A DNA stretch of 64,000 nucleotides from Deltaproteobacteria bacterium (GTDB lineage Bacteria; Myxococcota_A; Polyangia; Polyangiales; Polyangiaceae), in NCBI GenBank assembly GCA_003235365.1, contig QJWJ01000513.1, forward strand, positions 1 through 64,000, given 5' to 3'. The position numbers were made by a program, and so were the translations under genes. Shown piece after piece: positions 52,194-60,118 of this stretch (position 1 is the first letter of the stretch; each line of letters starts with the position of its first letter). A model generated the notes under the pieces. The model worked only from the letters and a program-made list of their open reading frames with translations. It did no database searches and had not been told where the DNA came from.

Positions 52194-52640
52194 TCAACGC
52201 TCCGTAGTCGACGGAAATGGGGTCGAGACCCGCACGAGGTTCGGCGGGTGCGAATCGTTTGCCCCGATCGGGGTGATGTGTCGGCCCGTAGTGTTTGGGG
52301 ACTCGACGGTGGCGGCGGACGAGGAGGTAGCCGGCGCCTCGAGGTGCACGTGCCCGCAGGCGCAATCGACGCGCTGCGCGAGGCGTTCCCAGTCCGGCTC
52401 GATCGCGCTTTGGTCTGCACCTGGGGGAAGGGGCGGCATGTCGACGCCACCTGGAAATAGGGGATTACAACGCGCGAGGCGCCTGAGTGTCAGCCAGCTG
52501 CCGCGCCAGGGCCCGAGGTGTTCGAGACAAGCTGCGGCGTATCTCGAGCACGACGGCTCGAAGCGGCAGCAATCGCCGAGCAGCGGCGACAGCAGCAGCT
52601 GGTAGCAACGGACCAGCGCGAGCAGCACGCGTTTCAGCAT
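52194..52640 (-). CDS. yidD: Membrane protein insertion efficiency factor YidD, extended
   Basis: YidD is a small amphipathic protein that aids YidC-dependent insertion. The family core is present: LVRCYQLLLSPLLGDCCRFEPSCSRYAAACLEHLGPWRGSWLTLRRLARCNPLFPGGVD in successive blocks, with the conserved cysteines and the CNP(F/W)-G-D-like end. Normal YidD ends at about 75-85 residues. Here some 70 additional residues follow (about 79-148), disordered-looking and rich in Pro/Ser/Thr with CACGHVH. The tail may be an ordinary lineage feature. It sits between rnpA and yidC as expected. Confidence 0.93.
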   Translation of the reverse strand: MLKRVLLALVRCYQLLLSPLLGDCCRFEPSCSRYAAACLEHLGPWRGSWLTLRRLARCNPLFPGGVDMPPLPPGADQSAIEPDWERLAQRVDCACGHVHLEAPATSSSAATVESPNTTGRHITPIGANDSHPPNLVRVSTPFPSTTER

Positions 52641-52661
52641 GCCCGGCGTCCGTGGCGGCGG

Positions 52662-53114
52662 TCAGTGGGCATTGCGCCGTTCACCCAGTAGTTCGTGCGC
52701 GCGGCGCGCGATGGACGAAGCCACGGCACACCACTCCTGGGTGACGTCGCCGAGCTTGGTGCCCTCACGGAGGCTGCGCACTATGATCACTAGGTCCATT
52801 CCGAAAGGCCAAAGTGACTGGGTGGCCCGAAACGCCTCACGGACGAGCCGTTTGGCGCGGTTGCGGACCACCGCATTGCCGACTTTGCGCGAGGCCGTGA
52901 TCCCCAACCTCGATGCCGTGAGCGCTCCGGCCTGAGCCTGAAGGAGGATCACGAAATGAGGCGTCACGACCCGACGAGCTCCAGCTTGAACGGCTACATA
53001 CTCACGTCGTTTTCGCACACGACGCGACTTGGGAAACCGTCCGGCAGCGTGGGGCTGCTCCACGCCTGTCGTTACTTCTTCTTGTTGTTGTTCGTGGTCA
53101 CTGCCAAGCGCCAC
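52662..53114 (-). CDS. rnpA: Ribonuclease P protein component
   Basis: RnpA supports the RNase P RNA in cutting 5' leaders from pre-tRNA. The RNR signature is present as [18 protein letters not shown], with the earlier [18 protein letters not shown] and later [13 protein letters not shown]. The GTG at 53114 lies inside rpmH in another frame and gives a 43-base overlap, as seen for some rpmH-rnpA pairs (Thermus). An internal GTG at 53063 would remove the overlap and 17 residues of unusual QQQEE-type sequence. I cannot decide between them. The yidD gene follows by 21 bp. Confidence 0.93.
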   Translation of the reverse strand: MALGSDHEQQQEEVTTGVEQPHAAGRFPKSRRVRKRREYVAVQAGARRVVTPHFVILLQAQAGALTASRLGITASRKVGNAVVRNRAKRLVREAFRATQSLWPFGMDLVIIVRSLREGTKLGDVTQEWCAVASSIARRAHELLGERRNAH

Positions 53115-53230
53115 CGGCCCTTTTGGCGGCGGTTCTTGAGGACTTCGCGCCCACCTCGGGTGGACTTCCGCTTGCGGAACCCGTGGGTCCGAGCGCGGCT
53201 GAGATTGTGCGGCTGGTACGTGCGTTTCAT
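53072..53230 (-). CDS. rpmH: 50S ribosomal protein L34
   Basis: The 52-residue protein begins [18 protein letters not shown] and continues [24 protein letters not shown], the textbook L34 sequence, ending with a short Asn/Lys tail before TAA. L34 is a small, highly basic component of the large subunit. It is the first gene of the rpmH-rnpA-yidD-yidC-khpB block, which is often near oriC with dnaA upstream. Here rpmG stands in that place and no DnaA boxes are visible. Confidence 0.97.
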   Translation of the reverse strand: MKRTYQPHNLSRARTHGFRKRKSTRGGREVLKNRRQKGRWRLAVTTNNNKKK

Positions 53231-53298
53231 GTTTCCTCGCCTGGACTAGGCTAGAGTTGAACGACCGCGAAATTGCGGAAAGTCTTGGCGTTGACGAC

Positions 53299-53466
53299 TC
53301 ACTTGCTGTGTGGAGGCATCTTGGCTTCTTTGAACACGACGTGCTGGCGCACGACGGGGTCGTACTTCTTCAGCTCCAGCTTGCCCTGTTGCTTACGCTT
53401 GTTCTTGGTCGTGTAGTAGGTGAAGCCGGTGCCGGCGCTGGACACCAAGCGGATATTGTCACGCAT
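53299..53466 (-). CDS. rpmG: 50S ribosomal protein L33
   Basis: L33 is recognisable from the ATG at 53466: [20 protein letters not shown], then [21 protein letters not shown] and [11 protein letters not shown]. It has 55 residues and lacks the zinc-binding cysteines (C- form). The frame is open upstream but without ribosomal protein similarity. It lies 68 bp upstream of rpmH on the same strand, an unusual position, since rpmG is normally beside rpmB or secE. Confidence 0.95.
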   Translation of the reverse strand: MRDNIRLVSSAGTGFTYYTTKNKRKQQGKLELKKYDPVVRQHVVFKEAKMPPHSK

Positions 53467-53778
53467 AGCGGGCGAGCTGGTACCACGGGCCCTACGGGCA
53501 TGCAAGTGTGAACGCCGCCATCTTGGGCGCTTGGCGGCCCAAGACTTCGTTTTGTCTCGCACTTCGTGAAGTGCTCGCAATTGCACACGTGACAGCGTGG
53601 TCTTGCGCTCTCAAGTCCTCGTGAATGTGCATGTTTTTTCGTTCGTGCGCTTCCGCGCCGGCTCGGCTCAGCGCGTCGGAGTTCGAGTCTGGCGACTGCC
53701 CGCGCGGGGCGAAATGAGGCCATGCGTCAACGAACGCCCGAAGCTGCTCGGACGTTTCGTTGCTGGCGCAGCTGAGAC
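53467..53778. other. Intergenic region between rpmG and the OmpA/TSP3 gene
   Basis: These 312 bases contain no gene I can support. A sequence like a tRNA T-loop (GTTCGAGTC near 53680) has no pairing arms around it. The rpmG promoter should be here but is not obvious. A T run (53633-53639) may mark the end of a transcript. Confidence 0.4.
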
Positions 53779-55560
53779 CTACTGCCGCAGGATCTTGAAT
53801 TCGACGCGGCGGTTCTTGGCGCGACCCTCTTCCGTCGCGTTGTCAGCCACCGGCCGTTCCATCCCGTAGCCGGCCGATTCGAGCCGGTCGCCTGCGATGC
53901 CCTTGTCCGCGATGTACTTCACGACGGCTGCGGCACGGCGATCGCTCAGCCGCTTGTTGTAGTCCGCTCCACCTTGGCTGTCGGTGTGTCCGTAGATCCC
54001 AAGCCGCAGCGTGGGGCGCTCCTGCATCAGCGTCGTGACCTCGTCGAGGATGGGGAAACTCACCGGGAGGATCGTCGCCTGGTTGTAGGCGAACTGAATC
54101 GGTTCGAGCAGTTTGATCTCGTTGCGCTCCACGAAGATCTTCTTCTTCTTCTCTTCGGGGCAGCCGTTCTTTTCCGGGTCGTCGCTCTTGATGCCCGCGA
54201 CCAGCGGACACTTGTCGTCGACGTCGAGGACGCCGTCCTTGTCGGCGTCGTCTTCGGGACAACCGTCTTCGTCCTCGATGCCGTCCTTGTCCTCCGGCAC
54301 GGTCGGACACTTGTCGTCCTTGTCGAGGATGCCGTCGTCGTCGGCGTCGAGATCGGGGCAGCCATCGTCGGGATATGGCGGCTTGCCGTCCTCCTTGATG
54401 GTGACGCACTGGTCGATGTCATCGGGGAAACCGTCGCCGTCCGTGTCGCGATCCGCTTCGAGGGAGACCCGGTCGAGCGGCTTGCGTTTCGGCGGTGTGT
54501 CGTCCGGGCCGATGTCCGAGAGGTACACGTGCGAGCCGATCTGCGCCAACAAGCGCAGATCCGGCGCGCCGTAGCCCGGGGTCAGCCGCGTGCCGCCGCC
54601 GGCCATGACGTGCCAGCTCTTCTCTTTGCCCATCAACCAGCGCGCCTGAGCGAGCCATTCCAATGGGGTGTTCTGAGCTCTGAAGAACGCGCTCTCGGTT
54701 TTGGGGTTCTGCTGGTCCTGCGTGTCCTCGACCTTGTCGATGCCCAACGAGCCGAACAGCTCGACACCGATCTGCAGCCGACCGTCGCGCATCGGCACGA
54801 ACGCGCCGGCGGAGTAGCGCACTTCGTTGCCCACCTGCAGCGAGCTCGGGCTGGGGCCCTGGCGCGGACGAAAGTGCGGCCCGACCATCCACAAGAGCAT
54901 GAAATCGTCGAACTGGTGCTCTGCGTTGGTGAACAGCCAAATGCCCGCTTCGCCATCGCTGCCGAAGCGCCCCTCGCTGCCGGTGGGGGCGAACACCGCG
55001 CCGCCCGCACCCCAGCGGAACTTCTTGTCGTCGGATTCGATGGCCAGCGCGCGCAGGGAGAGGCGCGTGTCGTTCACGGCGATACCTTGCGCCAAGCCGC
55101 TGCCGACATCCGGTGCGGGATCGTCACCGCCGCCGTTCAGCCACGCAATGGGTTGCATCACCTCGAGCGCCAGGCGCTTGTTGAGCTGCACGCCCAGACC
55201 GAAGTAGGTGATCAGCTGGTTGATGAACGGGTTGTCGTTCCGTTCCTGGTAGTCTTGGCGATCGGTCAGCGTCGCGATGCGCAGCGGGTTGAGCGAGTAG
55301 CCGACGGTGGCGCTGCCGTAGAAGCGAGCTTTCTCCGAAAACTTGGGGCGCCAAGTCATGAAAGGGTCGTCGGGGCCACCGGCGATCTGCGCTCGGTCGA
55401 GGTAGAACGACCCGGCGTCTTGCGCCGCGGCATTGCCCGCGAATGCAGCCACGGCGGCTGCGCTGGCGAGCCCGGAAAGCAGCAGTGGTACACGCTTGCG
55501 CGCTCCCTCGAAACACCCTGCCAAACAACTCTCTGCCCAACGACAAACTGACTGGATCAC
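53779..55560 (-). CDS. OmpA-family protein with thrombospondin type-3 repeats
   Basis: An outer-membrane protein that anchors to peptidoglycan. A signal peptide with a long N-region ends at about residue 46 (AAFAGNAAAQD). Residues about 47-355 form a predicted beta-barrel. The linker (about 370-455) has acidic calcium-type repeats: DTDGDGFPDDIDQC, DLDADDDGILDKDDKCP, and DADKDGVLDVDDKCP. The C-terminal OmpA domain (about 480-593) has GHTDSQGGADYNKRLSDRRA and GYGMERP ... NRRVEF. Length and order match the myxobacterial/deltaproteobacterial TSP3-OmpA type. It is probably monocistronic and a structural envelope protein. Confidence 0.92.
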   Translation of the reverse strand: MIQSVCRWAESCLAGCFEGARKRVPLLLSGLASAAAVAAFAGNAAAQDAGSFYLDRAQIAGGPDDPFMTWRPKFSEKARFYGSATVGYSLNPLRIATLTDRQDYQERNDNPFINQLITYFGLGVQLNKRLALEVMQPIAWLNGGGDDPAPDVGSGLAQGIAVNDTRLSLRALAIESDDKKFRWGAGGAVFAPTGSEGRFGSDGEAGIWLFTNAEHQFDDFMLLWMVGPHFRPRQGPSPSSLQVGNEVRYSAGAFVPMRDGRLQIGVELFGSLGIDKVEDTQDQQNPKTESAFFRAQNTPLEWLAQARWLMGKEKSWHVMAGGGTRLTPGYGAPDLRLLAQIGSHVYLSDIGPDDTPPKRKPLDRVSLEADRDTDGDGFPDDIDQCVTIKEDGKPPYPDDGCPDLDADDDGILDKDDKCPTVPEDKDGIEDEDGCPEDDADKDGVLDVDDKCPLVAGIKSDDPEKNGCPEEKKKKIFVERNEIKLLEPIQFAYNQATILPVSFPILDEVTTLMQERPTLRLGIYGHTDSQGGADYNKRLSDRRAAAVVKYIADKGIAGDRLESAGYGMERPVADNATEEGRAKNRRVEFKILRQ

Positions 55561-55881
55561 GCCGGGAACTTACCCTGATGCCATCGGACCTGGAAAGCAT
55601 TTACAGCTGTCGACCGCCACGCGGAGTCGGGTCAGGGCTCGGTGGTATTGCGGGACACGTGAATGTTTGGAGCGAGGCAAGCGAGAGGAGTCGCCGACGT
55701 GTCGACTCACACGGCGCGGTTCGACCCCCTCACAGCGGTTTCCGGCAACGGACCACGGTTGCAGCGCTTCGATGAAGTGGCACCGGCGACTCGCGCCCGT
55801 CCTGCACTGCCAGGGCCGACGAGGCATCGCCGGTGGGAACACGACCGAACCGTGGGCTCGGAGTCGGGCGACGTTCGCGCG
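55561..55881. other. Intergenic region upstream of the OmpA/TSP3 gene
   Basis: In these 321 bases I see no gene, RNA or strong inverted repeat. The region should carry the promoter of the OmpA/TSP3 gene and the end of the CAP gene transcript. Confidence 0.35.
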
Positions 55882-57183
55882 TCAGAAGCTAGCGAACAGT
55901 TCACACACCCAGACCTTGCCTGCCGCATCCTGCACGATACCGATGCCGACGTCGCTGAACCGGCTGTGCAGCATGTTGCCTCGGTGTGACGGGCTCGCCC
56001 ACAAGGCTCGGTGCGCACCGACGAGGTTTGCGCCGACGGCGACGTTCTCCCCAACCATCGCCGCATCGATCCCAGCGGCCTGCAAACGGCGAACCGGGTC
56101 GCCTTCCCCCACGTCGTGGGCGACCCTCTGCCGCGCGAGCATCGCCTGGGCATGGTGCAGCGCCAGTTGGTCGAGTTGAGGGTTGCGGGCGAGGGCCGGC
56201 AACCCTTCTGTGGCACGTGCCGCGTTGAGCATCGTCGTGAGACCGTCGGGCAGTGCCATCGGCGATGCCTCGCCTGCCGATTTCTCTCCGGGGGCCGGTG
56301 CCGAGTGGAAGACCGGTGGAGGGAGCTCGTCGACGAAGACGGTGGCTTCGAGCACGGGCCGCGGACCCCCTTCGACCGTCGCCAACACCTGGATCAGCCA
56401 CATTCCCGGTGCGTCGAGGTTGACACGTGCCCGCAGCGTGTCCGCGTTCAGTGACGTGGGGACGCGAAACGGCGCACCTCGCGGACCCAGCACGACCACC
56501 TGTCCAGCTTCGGTCGGAACGAGCATCCGGGCCTGGACGTCGACCCACTGTGACTGGCGTACCTGTCGCTCGATGGGGTCGAGGTTGGCGACGGCGTCGA
56601 TGGTGACGGCGACGACGTGCAGTTCTCCGCCTGCCGCGCTGCGCTGTGCGATGCCGCACAAGCGTTGCCCCAGCGTCGGCTGTGACGCCAACCACTGCGG
56701 TAGGCGAGCGCGAACCTCGCTCTGTACTCCCGCGCCACCGGCGCGTTCGTCGGGCAACCCCGAAAGCGCCCAGACCGTCGGCCACGTCTGAGGTACTCCT
56801 GCCGCCCGCAGTTCGAACATCAGCTCGTCGGATTGAAGCGGTGGCTCACCTCCGGCGAGTCGCTCGGCCAAGCGTTCGGCAACGCGCATCAAACCCGCGT
56901 CGACGCTCTGACAGGCTCCAGCCAGCTCGGCGATCTCCGCTGGGAGTGCCGCCATCGGCGTGGCTTCGGTTCGACGAGTCCACAGTGATGGCCAGCTCGC
57001 TTCGGCTTGCTCCGTCCCCTCCGGAGCTTCCGCGTCGGCCGTTCGCGGCTGGGTTCCCGACGTCGAACCGCAGCCGAACAGGACGACGAGCAAGCCTGCT
57101 GCCCAGCCGGCTCGCAAGCGATGGAAACCACCAACCACCGTTGCAGTGTGGCGTGTCGCGTTGGCTTGCACAATGCGGTTCAT
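55882..57183 (-). CDS. CAP/SCP-domain lipoprotein
   Basis: A predicted lipoprotein: a hydrophobic stretch ending LLVVLFGCGS gives the lipidation site. Residues about 40-280 form an uncharacterised region with a beta-rich middle (VDVQARMLVPTEAGQVVVLGP). The C-terminal 125 residues are a CAP (cysteine-rich secretory, SCP/PR-1) domain: LNAARATEGLPALARNPQLDQLALHHAQAMLA, VGENVAVG, and HRGNMLHSRFSDVGIG contain the usual His/Glu cluster. The ATG at 57183 puts it only 43 bp from the divergent cytochrome gene. A GTG at 57138 is an alternative that still includes the signal. Bacterial CAP domains have ill-defined functions. Confidence 0.83.
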   Translation of the reverse strand: MNRIVQANATRHTATVVGGFHRLRAGWAAGLLVVLFGCGSTSGTQPRTADAEAPEGTEQAEASWPSLWTRRTEATPMAALPAEIAELAGACQSVDAGLMRVAERLAERLAGGEPPLQSDELMFELRAAGVPQTWPTVWALSGLPDERAGGAGVQSEVRARLPQWLASQPTLGQRLCGIAQRSAAGGELHVVAVTIDAVANLDPIERQVRQSQWVDVQARMLVPTEAGQVVVLGPRGAPFRVPTSLNADTLRARVNLDAPGMWLIQVLATVEGGPRPVLEATVFVDELPPPVFHSAPAPGEKSAGEASPMALPDGLTTMLNAARATEGLPALARNPQLDQLALHHAQAMLARQRVAHDVGEGDPVRRLQAAGIDAAMVGENVAVGANLVGAHRALWASPSHRGNMLHSRFSDVGIGIVQDAAGKVWVCELFASF

Positions 57184-57226
57184 TACACCAGGGTCCCGTT
57201 CGCGGCAGGGGCCGCCCGTGTTTGTC

Positions 57227-58918
57227 ATGAAGAGTCTGTCATCCACCTCGAATCTGCTGTGGCGCTCGAGCCTGTGCTTGCTCGGCTTGATGCTTGCACT
57301 CGCTTGCAAGCGTGCAGCGAAAGATCCAACCGAAGCGGCTCCGACGGTCCCGAGCGTGCGCTTGTACGTCGCCTCCACGGTTGCCGGCGCGATGGAGCCG
57401 TGCGGCTGTCGCAAGGACATGCTCGGGGGCGTCGATCACGCAGCGCAGCTCATCGAACTCGGCAAGCAAGAGGCTCCCAACTCGCTCGTCGTCGCCGCTG
57501 GGCCATTGTTTTTTCTCAATCCCGAGCTGGCATCCGACCGACGCCAACAGGACATCTGGAAGGCTCACGGTATCGCCGCAGCGATGGCGGATCTGAAGCT
57601 CGCGGCGTGGGTGCCCGGGGTCAACGACTTTGCCGCCGGTGTCGACGAGTTCAACGCGCTGGCCAAAGTGTCCCAAGCGCGGGTGCTCGGCGCGAACTTG
57701 AAAGCGGATGCGGTCTCGCCCGCCGCGACCTCGGTGATCGATGTCGGTGGCAAGAAGGTCGGCATCGCTGGCGCAGCACAGCTCAGCTCCGGACGTTTGC
57801 CTGAAGGCGTCAGTCTGGTCGACATGGCGCCAGCGTTGCGGGCGGCACAGAAGACTCTGCGAGATGCCGGTGCTGACGTGCTCGTGGCTCTCGTGGCAGC
57901 GCCGCGCGGTGAGGCGCTGCGTTTGGCGGAGACCGTCTCGGGATTCTCGGCGATGATCGTCGGAAAGCCTCTCGATCGCGGTGAGGGCAACGACGCGCCG
58001 ACCCCTCCAGTGCTCGTTGGCGAAACGTTGGTCGTCCAAGCCCCGAATCACCTGCAGTCCATGGCGGTCGTCGACTTGTTCGTCCGCGAGGACGGCGTCA
58101 CGTTCAAAGATGGCTCGGGGATCGAGGCTCAGGAACGCAAAGAGAGCCTGGAGCGTCGCATCTCCGAGCTCGAGACGCGCATCGAAGGGTGGAAGGCGAA
58201 GGGTGCGGTGAAGATACAGGACCTCAACGCCCGCGAGGCGGACTTGCGGGTCCTGAAGGGGCAGCTGGGTCAATTCGAAAAACCGGTCGCGCCACCCAGC
58301 GGTAACTTCTTTCGCTACGACTTGCGCGACGTTCGAGAGACGTTGGGTAGCAACCAAGCGGTGTACGCGCGCATGCGCGACTACTACAAGCGCGTCAACG
58401 ACCACAACAAGACGGCGTTCAAGGATCGTAAACCGTCGCCCGCCCCGAAGGGACAGGCGACGTTCGCGGGTATTCAATCCTGTGCCGAGTGTCACGAAGA
58501 AGCCTATGCGTTTTGGAAGACGACCGGGCACGCCAAGGCCTACGAGACGCTCGTCGTCGACTTCAAGGAATTCAATCTCGATTGCGTGAGCTGTCACGTC
58601 ACCGGTTACGAGCGGCCGGGAGGCTCGACGGTGACCTTCGTCGAGAACCTCAAAGACGTGCAGTGTGAAGAGTGTCATGGGGCAGGTTCCATTCACGCAG
58701 ACACTCTCGAAGCGAGCGACATCACCCTCGAACCCTCGCGCGCATTGTGCTCGAAGTGTCACCACCCGCCTCACGTTGCAGACGATTGGGATGCCGGCGA
58801 AGCGTGGGAGCACATCATCGGACCCGGGCACGGCAAGCCGTTGGAAGGGGACGCAAAGAAGGGCGAGGAGGGCAGTGGCGGTGCCAAGCACAGCGGCACG
58901 GGAGGCGCCAAGGGCTGA
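57227..58918 (+). CDS. Tetraheme c-type cytochrome lipoprotein with degenerate phosphoesterase domain
   Basis: A lipoprotein (lipobox LMLALACK at about 20-27). The N-terminal 300 residues resemble UshA-like metallophosphoesterases in order of strands (LYVASTVAGAMEPCGC; LGGVDHAAQLIELGK; GVNDFAAGVDEFN), but the metal-binding Asp-x-His-Gly and Asp-Ala-Gly-Asp sites are replaced by STVAG and AAGP, so the enzyme is probably inactive. A coiled-coil segment (about 303-345) links it to a cytochrome c554-like region with four CxxCH motifs: C419-H423, C453-H457, C480-H484 and C508-H512. The last 40 residues are Gly/Lys-rich. Probably an electron-carrier at the outer face of the envelope. Confidence 0.9.
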   Translation: MKSLSSTSNLLWRSSLCLLGLMLALACKRAAKDPTEAAPTVPSVRLYVASTVAGAMEPCGCRKDMLGGVDHAAQLIELGKQEAPNSLVVAAGPLFFLNPELASDRRQQDIWKAHGIAAAMADLKLAAWVPGVNDFAAGVDEFNALAKVSQARVLGANLKADAVSPAATSVIDVGGKKVGIAGAAQLSSGRLPEGVSLVDMAPALRAAQKTLRDAGADVLVALVAAPRGEALRLAETVSGFSAMIVGKPLDRGEGNDAPTPPVLVGETLVVQAPNHLQSMAVVDLFVREDGVTFKDGSGIEAQERKESLERRISELETRIEGWKAKGAVKIQDLNAREADLRVLKGQLGQFEKPVAPPSGNFFRYDLRDVRETLGSNQAVYARMRDYYKRVNDHNKTAFKDRKPSPAPKGQATFAGIQSCAECHEEAYAFWKTTGHAKAYETLVVDFKEFNLDCVSCHVTGYERPGGSTVTFVENLKDVQCEECHGAGSIHADTLEASDITLEPSRALCSKCHHPPHVADDWDAGEAWEHIIGPGHGKPLEGDAKKGEEGSGGAKHSGTGGAKG

Positions 58919-58984
58919 ATGGCATGCGAGCGAGCAGTTGGCCGCCGTGACGGGAAGCCTGTCTGCGGCCGGCCGTTGCCGACT

Positions 58985-59014
58985 CGAGCGATCCACTCGT
59001 TGAGCGCGCTCGAG
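58985..59014. repeat. Inverted repeat and direct-repeat segment after the cytochrome gene
   Basis: CTCGAGCG and CGCTCGAG-type arms (first at 58983-58990, second at 59007-59014) flank a 16-nt loop in the gap between convergent genes, a possible terminator. In addition the 12-mer CGAGCGATCCAC occurs twice (58985-58996 and 59057-59068). No further copies were noticed. Confidence 0.4.
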
Positions 59015-59161
59015 GCACTGTGCGATTGAGGGGATGCGTGCGATGCACATTCGGCACGAGCGATCCACGAACGACACGGAACGTTTGAGGCCACCGAGCT
59101 GTCGTCCAGCCTCGATTGGTGAGTCACTTCGCCGCGCGTGAGCGGCGCCCCTCGAGGGCAC

Positions 59162-60007
59162 TCACACGTCGGGACTTGGGTCGGGGGATCGAGCCTGGCC
59201 CGAGACGTTTGCAGTGCCCGGCGTCACGAGGTAGTAGGCGCACGTCGACAACAGGTCGCGCAGGTAGGGGACACTTGCGATTGGGCGCACCTGTTCGATT
59301 GGGCGTAGTCCAAAACGATACGAATACATCGGATTGAGCAGGAACAAGGCCCGTTCGAGGGTGGTGTAGTCGGTGTCGCCGAGCATGCGCTCGAACTCTT
59401 CGACGTTGATGCCCGTCTCCTTGTTGCGCATCAACGCGTTGATACGTGTCTTACTTTCGCCGAGAGTGACCAATAGTCGGCGGTAGAGTGGTTTGGGTAG
59501 GAGGTGAATGTACGGCGCGCGCGACAGAACCTTGCTCTTGCAGACCTGTTGGTGCCCGCCGAACGGCATCATCCACGGCGGAAACCCGAAAAACACGCAG
59601 CCTCCTGGCTTCAAGTAGCTGGTCAAGTGACGCAGCAGGCGACGTTGATCGGGGATATGCTCGATGACGTCCTTGAGCACGATGAGATCGAAGGCTCCTA
59701 GCTCGGCTTGAACCTCAGGCAGATAGATGTCGCCCAGAATCAGTCTCAGTCGCCCGTCGGCGATGGCCTCCGTCAGAAAGTGCTTGCCGAGCTCCAACCG
59801 CTTCGCGTTGAGATCGACGCCCACGCATTGGCAACCGCGACGCAAGAACGCATCCAGCACGCCGGCCTCACCGCATCCGATTTCGAGTACGCGAGCGCCG
59901 GGCGCGATCGGCTTGGCGCCTTCGATGAACGGCATGACGTGCTCTTCGGTGACCAACCGTTGGTGGTCGAAGTACGTGCGCCTGTCGTCGTGGTACTCGT
60001 AGGCCAT
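59162..60007 (-). CDS. Class I SAM-dependent methyltransferase
   Basis: A cytosolic methyltransferase with motif I VLEIGCGEAGVLDAF (about 39-53), followed by VGVDLNAKRLELG and LGDIYLPEV, and the post-I motif DLIVLKDVIEHIPDQ. The C-terminal half (about 130-281) has GGCVFFGFPPWMMPFGGHQQ and a tail that is not conserved-looking. Its substrate is unknown. It resembles methyltransferases in glycan clusters. It follows the DUF2079 gene by 111 bp on the same strand and may be part of that operon. I used the ATG at 60007 because the residues upstream have no motif content. Confidence 0.85.
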   Translation of the reverse strand: MAYEYHDDRRTYFDHQRLVTEEHVMPFIEGAKPIAPGARVLEIGCGEAGVLDAFLRRGCQCVGVDLNAKRLELGKHFLTEAIADGRLRLILGDIYLPEVQAELGAFDLIVLKDVIEHIPDQRRLLRHLTSYLKPGGCVFFGFPPWMMPFGGHQQVCKSKVLSRAPYIHLLPKPLYRRLLVTLGESKTRINALMRNKETGINVEEFERMLGDTDYTTLERALFLLNPMYSYRFGLRPIEQVRPIASVPYLRDLLSTCAYYLVTPGTANVSGQARSPDPSPDV

Positions 60008-60118
60008 GCCGATGCGTGTACTACAATCGCTGGCACTTGGCAGCCACCCAGCAGCGCCGAGCACCTGGGTCGTCACGCGTCCGTCCCGGAGACGATTGGT
60101 GCTGTCTCGTGCCGTTCT

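Noticed and set aside
53640-53720. Possible tRNA near a GTTCGAGTC T-loop-like motif
   Set aside because: The flanking 5-mers do not pair as a T stem, and no acceptor or anticodon arm can be built.
53231-53778. Possible oriC near rpmH
   Set aside because: No DnaA boxes (TTATNCACA), AT-rich unwinding region or dnaA gene is visible.
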